DNA of 64,000 nucleotides from Croceicoccus estronivorus (GCF_001625325.1 NZ_JRQQ01000001.1:248001-312000), one strand, 5' to 3'. Counted from the stretch's first letter, positions 17,372 through 27,149 are shown. A program made the numbers and translations. Notes: a model not told the origin generated them from the letters alone.

Positions 17372-20154
17372 TGAAGACAGTCGCCGACCTGCTCGAACGT
17401 CTTCGGGAACAGCATGCGCTGACCAGCCAGACGCCATTGTTCAATCCCGTTTTCCAGCTTGCTCTCGACTTGTCGCGGGCCCTGGAATCGAACGAAATCG
17501 ATCTTGGTCATATCGATTCCATGATCGCCGAGCTGGAATGCGATGCACTCCAGAACCGCGCTGCCCGCCTGCGGCGGCTGGTTGCACCGGTTTCCCCGGA
17601 AACCAACCAGACGGCCTTCGCAGAGCGGCTCGACAATGAACCGTCCGACTTCAGCGCCTTTCGCGCACGTTGGGAAAGCCCCCAGCTACACTGTGTATTC
17701 ACTGCGCACCCGACGTTCCTCCTCGCCCCGGAACAGACCCGCGCCGTAGCTGCGGCGGCATCTTCGGAAGGTGACATCGGCCCTGAAACCTGCGTGGCCT
17801 CACCCGAACGGCCACAGATCACACTCCCCTACGAACATGCTGAAGCCATGGCGGCGATTGCCAGAGGAGCAGATGCGCGCGATCGGCTGTCCGCGACATT
17901 GCTGGCGAAAGCCCAGGCGCGATGGCCGCAGGATTGGCATGCGTTCAGGCCCCTTCCGTTCCGGTTCGCCAGTTGGGTCGGCTACGACATGGATGGGCGG
18001 ACCGACATCAAATGGCACCACAGCATCGGTTTCCGGCTGGCTGAAAAGGCCGAACGGCTGGAACGCTATTGCACCGATCTGGCAGCGATCGACGCCGACC
18101 ACCCGTTACTCGCCACGCTTCAGGCTGCGACCGCCCATGCCAAAGAGCGGGCCGCCGATTTCGCTGGCGACCTTTCCGACCCCGAAGCCCTTTCCGCCGC
18201 CGCCAACCGGCTGACCGCAGATGATCCCGCCAAGTTACTCAGTCTATCCCCTCTGATCGACGCATTGGAGCAGGAAGCCCGTGATGCAACTACGGCGCGC
18301 GCCATCGCACTGAAAGTGCTGGCGTCTGCCATGCGGGCTGATGGTCTCGGCATGGGCTGGATTCATTTCCGGGTAAATTCCAGCCAGTTGCACAACGCGA
18401 TCCGCCGGGTGATCGACCCCAAGGGTGAACTGGACCTGGGTAGCCGTGGCGCGCTGGCCAGGCTGCGTGACGAACTGGGCAAGGTGAAGCCGCTGCGATC
18501 CAATTTCGCGGCACTGGCTATCGAAAGCAGCACTGCGATCCGCCAGTTCCTCGCCATGGCGCAGATCCTCCACCATGTGGATGCCGAAGCCCCGATCCGG
18601 ATGCTGATCGCGGAATGTGAACAGCCATCGACAATCCTTGCAGCGCTATATTTCTCGCGGCTGTTCGGGATTGAGGACAAAGTCGACATCTCCCCCCTGT
18701 TTGAGACCGAAAGCGCACTGGAGCATGGTGGCCGCTTCCTCGATGCGTTGCTCGCGGAAGATAGTTACAAAGCCTATGTCCGCACACGCGGTCGGATCGC
18801 GATTCAGACGGGTTTTTCCGATGCGGGGCGCTTTGTCGGCCAGGTTCCTGCCAGCCTGGCGATCGAACGGTTACAGGGGCGACTGGCGCAGGCGATGATC
18901 GCCAATGGCCTGACCGATGTGGCCGCGCTGATTTTCGATACCCATGGCGAGAGCATGGGGCGCGGTGCCCATCCCGGTTCCATGGAGGACCGACTCGCTT
19001 GGCCGCTCAGCCCGTGGGCGCGGCGGCGGTTCGTGCGTGCAGGCATCACTCTGGAACCCGAAGTCAGCTTTCAGGGCGGCGACGGCTATCTGTTCTTCGC
19101 CACGCCGGAACTGGCGCTTGCCACGCTCACTCGTATTGCGGAAATCCGCCCTGCGGAAACCGATCCGGACGCCCCCACCGATCCCTTCTATCGGCGGACG
19201 GACCTCAGCCTCGATTTCTACCGCGCGATCCGCGACCATCAGCACGATCACCTCGAAAGCCGAACCTACTCCCGCGCGATCACCGCATTCGGGCTCGGCC
19301 TGCTCAATCCCACGGGCAGTCGCGTATCACGCCGCCAGTCCGACATTTCCGCCGATCGGGAAATGTCCCTGCGACAGATCCGCGCGATCCCTCACAATGC
19401 CATTCTCCAGCAGCTAGGCTATCCCGTGAACGTGATCTGCGGGATCGGGACGGCCGCAGACGGCAATTACGAGGAACTGGCCGGCCTGCTGCGTGAGAGC
19501 GAACGCGGGCGGCAATTGATCCGGCTGGCCAGAGCGGCCAACGCGCTGGCCAGCATCAAGACTGTCGCCGCGTATGGAGAGCTGTTCAATTCCGCCTATT
19601 GGGCAAGCCGCCCCTATCGCGGCACAGAAAAACACTTGTCCGGCCCGTGCGAGGCATTGGCCGAATACCTGATCAAGGACGACCGCACCGGAGTTTTCCG
19701 CCGTCTTGCATCCCGCCTCAGAGTCGATGCCCTGAAGCTCCATCGCTTGCTGGAACTCCTGCCCGACGAGCAGCCATTGGACGACCGCGAGCACGTTCGG
19801 CGTGTTATCGGCGTGCTTCAGGCGCTGCGGCTTGCCTTGTTCCAATACATGTTCATCCGGGCGGTATCGGTTCCGGTGTTCAGCAGGGCGAACGACATCA
19901 GCCGTGACGATGTGCTGGAAATGGTCTTCACCTTGCGGATCGACGAAGCCCTGTCGCAATTGCGCAGAGCCTTCCCCACCAGCTTTCCGAAGATCGACGA
20001 TTTCGCCATGGATGAACCGGCCGATTACCCGGACGGTGCGGGCGAAGGCTATACGCAGATCCAGCGCGACTATATCGACCCGATCGAGCGCGCCTACCGG
20101 CTTTCGTTGCGTATCACCATTGCCATTGCCAACGAATTCGGAGCACACGGCTGA
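17368..20154 (+). CDS. Divergent phosphoenolpyruvate carboxylase family protein
   Basis: The 928-residue product aligns by motif with PEP carboxylase, which makes oxaloacetate from PEP and bicarbonate, but several core residues differ. Residues 112-117 read TAHPTF where the family has TAHPTE. PLFET (metal Glu) is kept. Residues 482-489 read GFSDAGRF in place of GYSDSxKD, keeping the Asp but changing the Lys. Residues 525-533 read THGESMGRG in place of FHGRGGTVGRGG, keeping a His and the second Arg but losing the first Arg. GSRVSRR and LRQIRAIPHN near residues 650-675 match the later arginine boxes. The C-terminal Arg-Asn-Thr-Gly is missing. It is coupled to eda by four bases, so a link between sugar breakdown and anaplerosis is natural, but activity is uncertain. 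Confidence 0.7.
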   Translation: MMKTVADLLERLREQHALTSQTPLFNPVFQLALDLSRALESNEIDLGHIDSMIAELECDALQNRAARLRRLVAPVSPETNQTAFAERLDNEPSDFSAFRARWESPQLHCVFTAHPTFLLAPEQTRAVAAAASSEGDIGPETCVASPERPQITLPYEHAEAMAAIARGADARDRLSATLLAKAQARWPQDWHAFRPLPFRFASWVGYDMDGRTDIKWHHSIGFRLAEKAERLERYCTDLAAIDADHPLLATLQAATAHAKERAADFAGDLSDPEALSAAANRLTADDPAKLLSLSPLIDALEQEARDATTARAIALKVLASAMRADGLGMGWIHFRVNSSQLHNAIRRVIDPKGELDLGSRGALARLRDELGKVKPLRSNFAALAIESSTAIRQFLAMAQILHHVDAEAPIRMLIAECEQPSTILAALYFSRLFGIEDKVDISPLFETESALEHGGRFLDALLAEDSYKAYVRTRGRIAIQTGFSDAGRFVGQVPASLAIERLQGRLAQAMIANGLTDVAALIFDTHGESMGRGAHPGSMEDRLAWPLSPWARRRFVRAGITLEPEVSFQGGDGYLFFATPELALATLTRIAEIRPAETDPDAPTDPFYRRTDLSLDFYRAIRDHQHDHLESRTYSRAITAFGLGLLNPTGSRVSRRQSDISADREMSLRQIRAIPHNAILQQLGYPVNVICGIGTAADGNYEELAGLLRESERGRQLIRLARAANALASIKTVAAYGELFNSAYWASRPYRGTEKHLSGPCEALAEYLIKDDRTGVFRRLASRLRVDALKLHRLLELLPDEQPLDDREHVRRVIGVLQALRLALFQYMFIRAVSVPVFSRANDISRDDVLEMVFTLRIDEALSQLRRAFPTSFPKIDDFAMDEPADYPDGAGEGYTQIQRDYIDPIERAYRLSLRITIAIANEFGAHG

Positions 20155-20251
20155 ACCCGCCGATGTTAACCTTTGTCAAATCGGCGTCTCTGGATGAGAC
20201 GGGCGCCTGCACGTACTGGCGTTAACCTGCCATTTGCGCCAGATTGCCGCG

Positions 20252-20923
20252 ATGGATTCGGCATTCAAATGGATCGGTGGGGGTACGGCAGCAGTCCTGG
20301 CACTGCTGGGCGCGGCATTGGTCGCCGCGAATGCCCCTGAGGACCGGCCACACATAGAGCCGGAAACCGTTCTGGATATGCCTGCAGCCCTTCCCGAAGT
20401 GGCGACGGAGACGCCTGCGGAAACCCAGGTCGCGGCGGCCGATGTGTCCGACAATCCGTTCGTCATCAAACGCATTCTGCCGATCGATGGGCCAATCAAA
20501 TACGGCGAATGGCATTGGGACGATGCAGGCGTACCAGACGGACCATTGCTCATTACCGTCGATCTCGATGCGCGCGTGGCCTCAGTGTTCCGGGGCGGTT
20601 ACGAAATCGGCGCGGCGGCGGTCCTGCTTGGCACGGACGAGCATCCAACCCCGCTGGGTACTTTTCCGATCATGAGCAAGGAACGGCACAACATATCCGA
20701 AAAGTACAACAACGCGCCCATGCCTTGGACCTTGCGGTTGACCAGCGACGGGGTCGCAATCCACGGTGGCTCCACGGTCGAAAACGGCTATGCCAGCCAT
20801 GGATGCATCGGCACCCCTGACGGATTTGCTGAAAAGCTGTTCGCTATCGCCAAGGTTGGCGACAAGGTCATCATCACGCGCGGCAAGATGGTCGGGCTGG
20901 GAGCCAGCCTCGCTGGCGGCTAA
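20252..20923 (+). CDS. L,D-transpeptidase (YkuD domain), membrane-anchored
   Basis: The 223-residue product has an N-terminal hydrophobic anchor (WIGGGTAAVLALLGAALVAA), a variable linker rich in Ala, Glu and Pro, and a YkuD domain. The catalytic signature is complete: HGGSTVENGYASHGCIG, with the first His, the Ser-His-Gly-Cys and the nucleophilic Cys. Such enzymes cross-link peptidoglycan or attach lipoproteins in the periplasm. ATG 20252 gives the neatest signal anchor; a TTG at 20234 is also in frame. The 98 bases before it after the PEP carboxylase-like gene hold no gene. Confidence 0.93.
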   Translation: MDSAFKWIGGGTAAVLALLGAALVAANAPEDRPHIEPETVLDMPAALPEVATETPAETQVAAADVSDNPFVIKRILPIDGPIKYGEWHWDDAGVPDGPLLITVDLDARVASVFRGGYEIGAAAVLLGTDEHPTPLGTFPIMSKERHNISEKYNNAPMPWTLRLTSDGVAIHGGSTVENGYASHGCIGTPDGFAEKLFAIAKVGDKVIITRGKMVGLGASLAGG

Positions 20924-20951
20924 AACCGCCAACGCTCGCCGCGTCGCCCTG

Positions 20952-21920
20952 CTACATATTGTTCGTCCCGCCCCGCCGCGGGGCTTCCTTCCGGAAAGTC
21001 CACTCTCCGTCAGGTGCCGAGCGCGCCACCACCCCTGCAAGCGTGCCGTCCCGGCCAGCCTGTAAACGATTGATGAGCTTCGCCACATCACCGCCACGCG
21101 GGACACCGCCGAGCAGTGCAATCGCCCGGCCAACGATCCGCATGCGAATGGCGCGAGGGGCCTTCGGACGATACCGGATCGCGTCCTCGCTGACCTTGAC
21201 GCCTTCGTTCCATTCCCGTTGGGTCGCCCAGATCATCACCCCTTCGGCATCGGCGAGATGGCTCGCGCTCATCGCCAGCGCTCTGACATCCAGCCAGTTG
21301 CAGTCTTTCAATGCCTCACGGATCTTGACCCGATCGAAGCGCAGGTCGCGATTGCTCGGGTCCTGTACTGCATCGAGCCCGGCTGCTTTCACCAATTCAG
21401 CGAGTTCCGCACGCCGCCAGCCGAGCAGGGGCCGTAACAAAGTGAGATCACCGCCGGGAACATTGGTTCGTGCCCGCACTCCGGCAAGGCCCGCAATCCC
21501 GCTCGCGCGGTTCAGCCGCATCACCAGCGTTTCCGCCTGATCGTCGGCATGATGAGCCGTGGCAATGGCCGACAGCCCTCTCCGCTTGGCCCAGGCTGCC
21601 AGCGCGCGGTAGCGCGCCATCCGGGCCATATCCTGCAAATTCCCACGCGGCACCTGCACCGGCAGAATTTCATGCGGGATACCGTGGCCAGAACAGAGTT
21701 CGGCCACCATCGCGGCTTCCGAGGCGCTTTCAGCGCGCAGCCGATGATCGACTGTTGCGACCTCCACTTTCCCCGGCAGGACCGCCTCGGCCAGCAGCAG
21801 CAGTGCAAGGCTGTCCGGCCCACCGGAGACAGCCAGACCGAGTTTTTCACCCTCAGGCCATATCCGCGCGAGATCGCCCGCAAAGCGGGCGATCAACGGA
21901 TGTGGAGCACTTTCAGGCAT
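20952..21920 (-). CDS. tilS: tRNA(Ile)-lysidine synthase TilS
   Basis: The 322-residue enzyme converts the wobble C of tRNA-Ile(CAU) to lysidine, letting it read AUA. The PP-loop motif GLAVSGGPDSLALLLLAEA is at the N-terminus, followed by VDHRLRAES and TAHHADDQAETLVMRL. Length is that of the shorter alphaproteobacterial form, lacking the full C-terminal extension of E. coli TilS. Start: ATG 21920 avoids overlap with cpoB; a GTG at 21950 would overlap the cpoB stop by ten bases. It follows cpoB on the same strand. Confidence 0.94.
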   Translation of the reverse strand: MPESAPHPLIARFAGDLARIWPEGEKLGLAVSGGPDSLALLLLAEAVLPGKVEVATVDHRLRAESASEAAMVAELCSGHGIPHEILPVQVPRGNLQDMARMARYRALAAWAKRRGLSAIATAHHADDQAETLVMRLNRASGIAGLAGVRARTNVPGGDLTLLRPLLGWRRAELAELVKAAGLDAVQDPSNRDLRFDRVKIREALKDCNWLDVRALAMSASHLADAEGVMIWATQREWNEGVKVSEDAIRYRPKAPRAIRMRIVGRAIALLGGVPRGGDVAKLINRLQAGRDGTLAGVVARSAPDGEWTFRKEAPRRGGTNNM

Positions 21921-21940
21921 GGTCGAGATTGGCTTGTCTC

Positions 21941-22915
21941 TTACTTGCACTTCACTTTCGCCCGATCAGCGTCGTATTGTCCCTGTAACCGTCCGGTAGC
22001 GAGTGCCGGGTAAACTTCCCCGAATTTCGCCAGCGCGATGCAGGCACGCGAAGTATCGTTTATCGCAGTCATGGCTTCGGCCAGGAACAGCAGACTGTCT
22101 CCGGCACGCGCACCATTCATATCCTCATCGTAGTTCTTGACGAACCACGGCGCCGCCTCCTTGGGCTTGCCATCATCAAGATAGGCCCGGCCCAGCAGGT
22201 TCCGGCCATAACTGATCAGCCTGTGCTGAGGATACTTCTCGACATACAGACGCAACTGCTGTTGCGCTTCGGGATAGAGCTTCGCCTCCCACAGCCGGAA
22301 GCCATAGGTATATTCGTCTTCGCCCGCATCGCCGGTATCCGGCTTGGTGATGGCTTGCACTCTGGCCAGCCGCTCTGCGCTCGGTGGGGCAGGTTTTGCC
22401 GCAGCGGGGGCAGCAGGGACGGAAGGCTTGCTCGCAGCGGATGCGCCACCGCTCATTGCCGAGAGATTGGCATCGGCAGAACTGGTATTCGCCCCAACGC
22501 CGGATGCCGTCGCCGGGGTGGCTGGCGGTGTGGGCTCCAGCGCCGCAACCCGTCCGGACAAGCGAGCCAGCGTATTGGTATTGCTTTCGACCTGCGCCGT
22601 CAGATTCGCAATGCGCGTTTCCATGGCATCCAGCCGTGCAAGCACATCGGTCAGGGCACTGGTCGCGGGGGGCAGGCCGGTATCGGTCTGGCTTGTCCCC
22701 GCAGTGGTGCCATCGTTGAAGAAGCGCCCATCCCCGCCAGGGAAAACCTTGCGTTGCAAGGCCCGCACTTCGGCTTCCACCTTGCGCATGCGTGCATCGT
22801 CAACCTGCGCCGCCGCAGGAACAGCCGTTCCCACCGCCGCACAGGCGGATATCGCCAGCACCGCGGCGCGTGCTCCCGGTAATATTCCCCGCAGAGATTG
22901 CCGTCCCGTCCTCAT
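21941..22915 (-). CDS. cpoB: Tol-Pal system protein CpoB/YbgF
   Basis: The 324-residue periplasmic protein coordinates Tol-Pal with cell-wall synthesis during division. It has a signal peptide (RAAVLAISACAAVGTAVPAAAQ), a short coiled coil (ARMRKVEAEVRALQRKV, then ALTDVLARLDAMETRIANL), a Pro/Ala-rich linker, and a C-terminal TPR region from about residue 205 (YTYGFRLWEAKLYPEAQQQL, YPQHRLISYGRNLLGRAYL). ATG 22915 begins a proper signal peptide; the ATG at 22957 would add 14 residues. tolB and pal are not in the window. Confidence 0.9.
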   Translation of the reverse strand: MRTGRQSLRGILPGARAAVLAISACAAVGTAVPAAAQVDDARMRKVEAEVRALQRKVFPGGDGRFFNDGTTAGTSQTDTGLPPATSALTDVLARLDAMETRIANLTAQVESNTNTLARLSGRVAALEPTPPATPATASGVGANTSSADANLSAMSGGASAASKPSVPAAPAAAKPAPPSAERLARVQAITKPDTGDAGEDEYTYGFRLWEAKLYPEAQQQLRLYVEKYPQHRLISYGRNLLGRAYLDDGKPKEAAPWFVKNYDEDMNGARAGDSLLFLAEAMTAINDTSRACIALAKFGEVYPALATGRLQGQYDADRAKVKCK

Positions 22916-23052
22916 TTGCCAAGCTCCTGTCATTACTGCCGCACGGCTTGACACCATGACGCCAAACCACGGCTGAACGATCCCTCCCAGCTATTGCCTA
23001 TGCCGGGTGGTCCTGTCGAGAAGAGTGTTTTTTTAAGCTGTGGGTGACGCAA

Positions 23053-23901
23053 TCAGGCCGATGGTGCGGCCTCGCCGGCGGGCTTTGGCGACGGAGGTGG
23101 CGTTCCAGCCTTCCGCTCCTTAAGTGCCGCCGCCGTAACGGGTACGTCCTTGATGATCTGATTGCTGTCAGCAAGCCGGGGAACCGTTTGCCCACCGACC
23201 GTTATGGCCAGCGCGTCCGGTCGCGCCGTCCACACCATTGGTCCTTCGGCAGAGGACGGCACAGTGTAAGTTTCCCCTTTTGCCATCTGCTTCTGCATTA
23301 GCTGCTGGCCTTTTGCGTCATAAAACTTGACCCAGATGCCGTCTTCCATCGCTGTGAACACGACCGGCCCGCCCCGCTGGGCAGATGCATCGGACGCCGG
23401 CTGCCCCACCGGTGCCGATACGGTTGCCGCAGGTGGCGGCATATCCAGTCGCAACGGCGGGAGATTGGCCGCCGGCGTGAAGAAGCTCCGGAAAAATACG
23501 AAACCGGCCGCTACCAGAACCACCGCGACGATCGCCATGTACCACCCCAGCCGGGCAGACGGCACTCGCGCCGGATCACCGGGCTCGAATGTGCCCCCCT
23601 GACGCCGGGGGGTATCGTCGGTCATTTCATCCAGTACCGCACGGACATCGGCAGCCACTTCGTTTGGATCCAGCCCGACGAACTTGGCCACGCTCCGCGA
23701 GAAACCGACGGCATATGTGCGCGCTGGCAGGCCATCGAATTCACCAGCCTCGATCATCTCCAGATGACGCTGCGAAATGCGGGTTTCTGCAGAAACCGCG
23801 GCCAGGCTCAATCCCGCCCGCTCGCGCGCAGCCTTGATGCGTGCACCCACTACCGGCTTATCGCCCTGCGTGTCCTCGAAATGTTCGTCAAACTGGTTCA
23901 T
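23053..23901 (-). CDS. RodZ-like protein: HTH, one membrane helix, DUF4115 domain
   Basis: The 282-residue product begins with a RodZ/cro-type helix-turn-helix (IKAARERAGLSLAAVSAET and ISQRHLEMIEAGEFDGLP, residues 23-58), has one membrane helix (LGWYMAIVAVVLVAAGFVFF, about 118-137), a Pro-rich linker and a C-terminal DUF4115 domain (TAMEDGIWVKFYDAKGQQL, SSAEGPMVWTARPDALAITV). That layout is that of RodZ, which ties MreB to the elongation machinery. Downstream on the same strand are cpoB and tilS. The 137 bases between it and cpoB include a T-rich run near 23030 but no clear hairpin. Confidence 0.85.
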   Translation of the reverse strand: MNQFDEHFEDTQGDKPVVGARIKAARERAGLSLAAVSAETRISQRHLEMIEAGEFDGLPARTYAVGFSRSVAKFVGLDPNEVAADVRAVLDEMTDDTPRRQGGTFEPGDPARVPSARLGWYMAIVAVVLVAAGFVFFRSFFTPAANLPPLRLDMPPPAATVSAPVGQPASDASAQRGGPVVFTAMEDGIWVKFYDAKGQQLMQKQMAKGETYTVPSSAEGPMVWTARPDALAITVGGQTVPRLADSNQIIKDVPVTAAALKERKAGTPPPSPKPAGEAAPSA

Positions 23902-24057
23902 TCATGCTCCCGAACCGAGGCTCGGATGCGACCCCAGCCCTTCAGGCGCGCAAACAATAGCCGTGGCGCGCGCAAGTCAAGACGGGCTGACCGCCCTGAG
24001 AGGGGCCTGCGTCGAGCCGGTGCCTAGCTGCGGCAGACTTTTTTAACCAAGAAGGTT

Positions 24058-26331
24058 TCAGTCGCCTTCAAGGCCATGATCCAGGGCCCACTGCCGGACT
24101 TCGGAACGCAAGTCGGCTGGCGGAACCGCCAGCCAGCGATTCATCGCTTCCTCGATCTCCGCAAGATTCGTCTTGCATACCAGTTCCTTGATCGGACCAA
24201 CCGCCGCCGGTGTGATCGACAGACGCCTGATCCCGATGCCCAGCAAAGCCAGAGCTTCGAGTTGCCGCCCGCCCATTTCGCCGCAGACACCAACCGGGAC
24301 GCCTGCTTCGCCCGCAGTCTTTACCACTCTGCGAATGAAGCGGAGGATTGATGGATTGAGCCAATCATAACGCTCCGCCAGCTTTGGGTTGGCCCGGTCG
24401 GCAGCGAACAGAAACTGGGTCAGATCATTCGTACCGATGGAAATGAAGGACAGCTTCGGCAATATCACATCGAGCATTTCCGCCAGAGCAGGCACTTCGA
24501 GCATCACGCCGAAATGGATTTCCTTCGGCAGGAGTTTCTTCTGTTGCTTCAGGAACTGACGCTGGTTTTCGAACACTTCGCATGCGGCATCGAATTCCCA
24601 TGGTTCCGATACCAGCGGGAACATCACGTTGAGTGTGCGTCCGCCCGCCGCTTCCAACAGGGCGCGCGCTTGCGCCTTCAGCAGCCCTTCCCGTTCAAGG
24701 GCAAGGCGCAACGCACGCCAGCCCATCGCCGGATTTTCATCGTTCTCCCCATCTTCGTCACGCAAATAGGGCAACGTCTTGTCACCCCCGATGTCGACTG
24801 TCCGGAAGATGACCGGTTTGCTCCCCGCGGCGTCGAGCACATCCCGGTAAAGCTTCATCTGCCGTTCGCGTTGAGGCATCGCAGCGGCAACGAGAAACTG
24901 GAATTCCGTCCGGAACAATCCGATGCCGTCCGCTCCGGTCAGATTCAGCATCGGCATATCGTCACGCAGCCCGGCGTTGATCATGACCGTTACCCGGCTG
25001 CCGTCCAGGCTGACGGGCTGCACATCACGCAATTTGGCGTAGGCCGCCTGGCGTTCCTTGCTTTTGACGAACCGGGCATCGAACGCTTCGACCAACGCAG
25101 GGGTCGGTCGTGTGGTCACAGTGCCAGTATCGGCATCGAGCAGAAGCGGGTCGCCTTCCCGCACCAGCCCGCGCAATCCGCGTACGCGCCCAAGCACCGG
25201 CACCCCCATCGCACGGGCGACGATCACCACGTGGGACGTCAACGACCCTTCTTCGAGAATAACGCCCTTCAGGCGCCGCTTGTCGTATTCCAGCAGTTCT
25301 GCCGGCCCCAGATTGCGCGCGAGCAGGATGGTATCGTCCCGCAACCCCTTGGCCGCTGCCGTGCCCAACTGGCCCGACACGATCCGCAGCAGGCGATTGG
25401 AGAGATCTTCCAGATCGTGCATCCGGTCCGCCAGCAGCGGATCGTCAATTTCCCGCATCCGCATCCGGGTGCGCTGCTGGACGCGTTCGATCGCCGCTTC
25501 CGCTGTCAGGCCGGACTCGATCGCTTCGTTGATCCTGCGGCTCCACCCTTCATCGTAAGCGAACATCTTGTAGGTCGCGAGCACTTCCTCGTGTTCGCCC
25601 CCCACACCGAATTCCGCCTGATTGGTCATGCGGTCGATCTGTTCGCGCATCTTGTCGAATGCGAGATAGACACGTTGGCGTTCCGCCTCGGTATCTTCCG
25701 CCACGACATGCTCCACTGTCACGCGCGGCTGGTGATAGACCGCCGTGCCGCTGGCCAGTCCCTTGACCAAGGTCAGGCCGCGAACGATTTCCGGCCCGCT
25801 CAAGGCCGGATTGTTGCCGAGCAGATCCTCCTCATCGACAAGGTCGGCATTGGCGATCAGCTCGCTCAACACCATCGCCGTTGTCTGCAACGCCTCGATC
25901 TCCACGTCTTCGTAGCGGCGCGGATCGACGTGCTGCACTGACAACACGCCTACGGCCCGTTCATGCCGTACGATCGGCACGCCCGCGAAAGAATGGAATT
26001 TATCCTCACCCGTTTCAGGACGGTATGAGAAGTCCGGGTGAGCCGTGGCTTCCGCCAGGTTCAGCGTTTCGATGTTTTCGGCAATGGTGCCGACCAGACC
26101 TTCGCCCACCGCCATTCGGGTAACGTGAACGGCTTCCTGCGCCAGCCCGCGGGTAGCGAACAGTTCCAGCATCCCTTCACGCAGGAGATATATCGAGCAA
26201 ACCTCGCTATCGAGGCTATCACCAATTATTTCAACGACTTGATTAAGTTTTGCCTGAGCATGCAGGCGCGAAGCCATGACCTCGTGCAACCGGGTCAGAA
26301 TGGTGCGGGCTGCTGCAGCGGCTGTCGTCAT
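24058..26331 (-). CDS. ptsP: PEP-protein phosphotransferase PtsP (EI-Ntr)
   Basis: The 757-residue protein starts the nitrogen-related PTS chain by taking phosphate from PEP and passing it to NPr. Residues 1-165 are the GAF domain (EVCSIYLLREGMLELFATRG, FAGVPIVRHERAVGVLSVQ). An EI N-terminal domain follows, with the active His in GSLTSHVVIVARAMGVP. The C-terminal TIM barrel has PVIFRTVDIGGDKTLPYL, SIGTNDLTQFLFAADR and the catalytic Cys in VGVCGEMGG. Length is normal. The long open frame on the opposite strand (24514-25941) is a shadow. Confidence 0.96.
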   Translation of the reverse strand: MTTAAAAARTILTRLHEVMASRLHAQAKLNQVVEIIGDSLDSEVCSIYLLREGMLELFATRGLAQEAVHVTRMAVGEGLVGTIAENIETLNLAEATAHPDFSYRPETGEDKFHSFAGVPIVRHERAVGVLSVQHVDPRRYEDVEIEALQTTAMVLSELIANADLVDEEDLLGNNPALSGPEIVRGLTLVKGLASGTAVYHQPRVTVEHVVAEDTEAERQRVYLAFDKMREQIDRMTNQAEFGVGGEHEEVLATYKMFAYDEGWSRRINEAIESGLTAEAAIERVQQRTRMRMREIDDPLLADRMHDLEDLSNRLLRIVSGQLGTAAAKGLRDDTILLARNLGPAELLEYDKRRLKGVILEEGSLTSHVVIVARAMGVPVLGRVRGLRGLVREGDPLLLDADTGTVTTRPTPALVEAFDARFVKSKERQAAYAKLRDVQPVSLDGSRVTVMINAGLRDDMPMLNLTGADGIGLFRTEFQFLVAAAMPQRERQMKLYRDVLDAAGSKPVIFRTVDIGGDKTLPYLRDEDGENDENPAMGWRALRLALEREGLLKAQARALLEAAGGRTLNVMFPLVSEPWEFDAACEVFENQRQFLKQQKKLLPKEIHFGVMLEVPALAEMLDVILPKLSFISIGTNDLTQFLFAADRANPKLAERYDWLNPSILRFIRRVVKTAGEAGVPVGVCGEMGGRQLEALALLGIGIRRLSITPAAVGPIKELVCKTNLAEIEEAMNRWLAVPPADLRSEVRQWALDHGLEGD

Positions 26332-26474
26332 ATCCAGCGCCTATAGCAGATCGACACATTTTGGAACGGCTTAGGTGCGAAACCAGCATCGCCCGCGCAC
26401 GGGGTGACGCCCACCGGGAACGGCATATCCGACGCCGTTCCCGCATGGACGATACAGGTGCCAGACTACAGGTG

Positions 26475-26630
26475 CTAGATCTGCGCCAGAGCTTCCTTGA
26501 TTCGCAATTTTCGCTTCTTGAGGGACTGAATGAACGTCTCATCCGGCGCGGGGCGGCTCATCTCCTCCCGGAGCTGTCGTTCGATACCCCGATGCTTGAG
26601 CTGCAATGCACTGATATGTGACGATTCCAT
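26475..26630 (-). CDS. DUF465 (YdcH-type) small helical protein
   Basis: The 51-residue product matches DUF465: a paired-helix hairpin with HISALQLKHRGIERQLREEM and the hallmark SLKKRKLRIKEAL at the end. Function of the family is unknown; members are small coiled proteins. ATG 26630 is fixed by a strong AAGGAGG seven bases upstream, so the longer open frame to 26720 is rejected. A second DUF465 gene starts 156 bases away on the other strand. Confidence 0.88.
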   Translation of the reverse strand: MESSHISALQLKHRGIERQLREEMSRPAPDETFIQSLKKRKLRIKEALAQI

Positions 26631-26785
26631 AAGGTACCTCCTTGCTAGGTTGTACATCGTCCCTGAACCTCTGCTTCTACGACTCACGCTTCTCCGGCGC
26701 GGCTCGTGATTGTCATCCAATCACATTATGCCTATTTTGCAAAATGCCTTCGGCGACCCTTGAGACGAGGGCTTGTCAGGACAGG

Positions 26786-27022
26786 ATGAAACGCCAGCGA
26801 TGGCCTCAGCAATCGGGTGAGTCAGTGACCGAAGAAGAGATGCGCAAGCGTCTGGAAACCTTGCGGATCGAACATCGTGATCTCGACTCCGCCATCGACG
26901 CCCTGACTGCTGCCGGCAGCCCCGACCAGTTGCAGGTGGCCCGCCTGAAAAAGCGCAAGCTCCGCCTGAAAGACCAGATTGCCCTGATCGAGGATGCGTT
27001 GCTGCCCGATATCATCGCCTGA
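26786..27022 (+). CDS. DUF465 (YdcH-type) small helical protein, second copy
   Basis: The 78-residue product ends in a DUF465 hairpin: EEEMRKRLETLRIEHRDLD, a short turn with AAGSPDQLQ, then VARLKKRKLRLKDQIALIED. It is longer at the N-terminus than its divergent neighbour, with a polar stretch (MKRQRWPQQSGESV). A GTG at 26825 could be the true start, giving a product close to the family's usual size. The divergent arrangement places both promoters in 26631-26785. Confidence 0.85.
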   Translation: MKRQRWPQQSGESVTEEEMRKRLETLRIEHRDLDSAIDALTAAGSPDQLQVARLKKRKLRLKDQIALIEDALLPDIIA

Positions 27023-27149
27023 TCCGTCCCGCCCGATCCCCCGTCCAGCCTCAAAAACAGTTCCGACTGGGGACAACGTGAAATTCCCCGGCGATAACTG
27101 GTTTCCGGTGGTGGCGCTTGGGCACGTGCTGGACTAGCGCAAGGTGACG

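Noticed and set aside
23020-23040. Intrinsic terminator between the RodZ-like gene and cpoB
   Set aside because: There is a T run on the plus strand, but both genes are on the minus strand and no stem precedes it.
24514-25941. A 475-codon plus-strand open frame
   Set aside because: It lies wholly opposite ptsP and has the low-order composition of a shadow frame.
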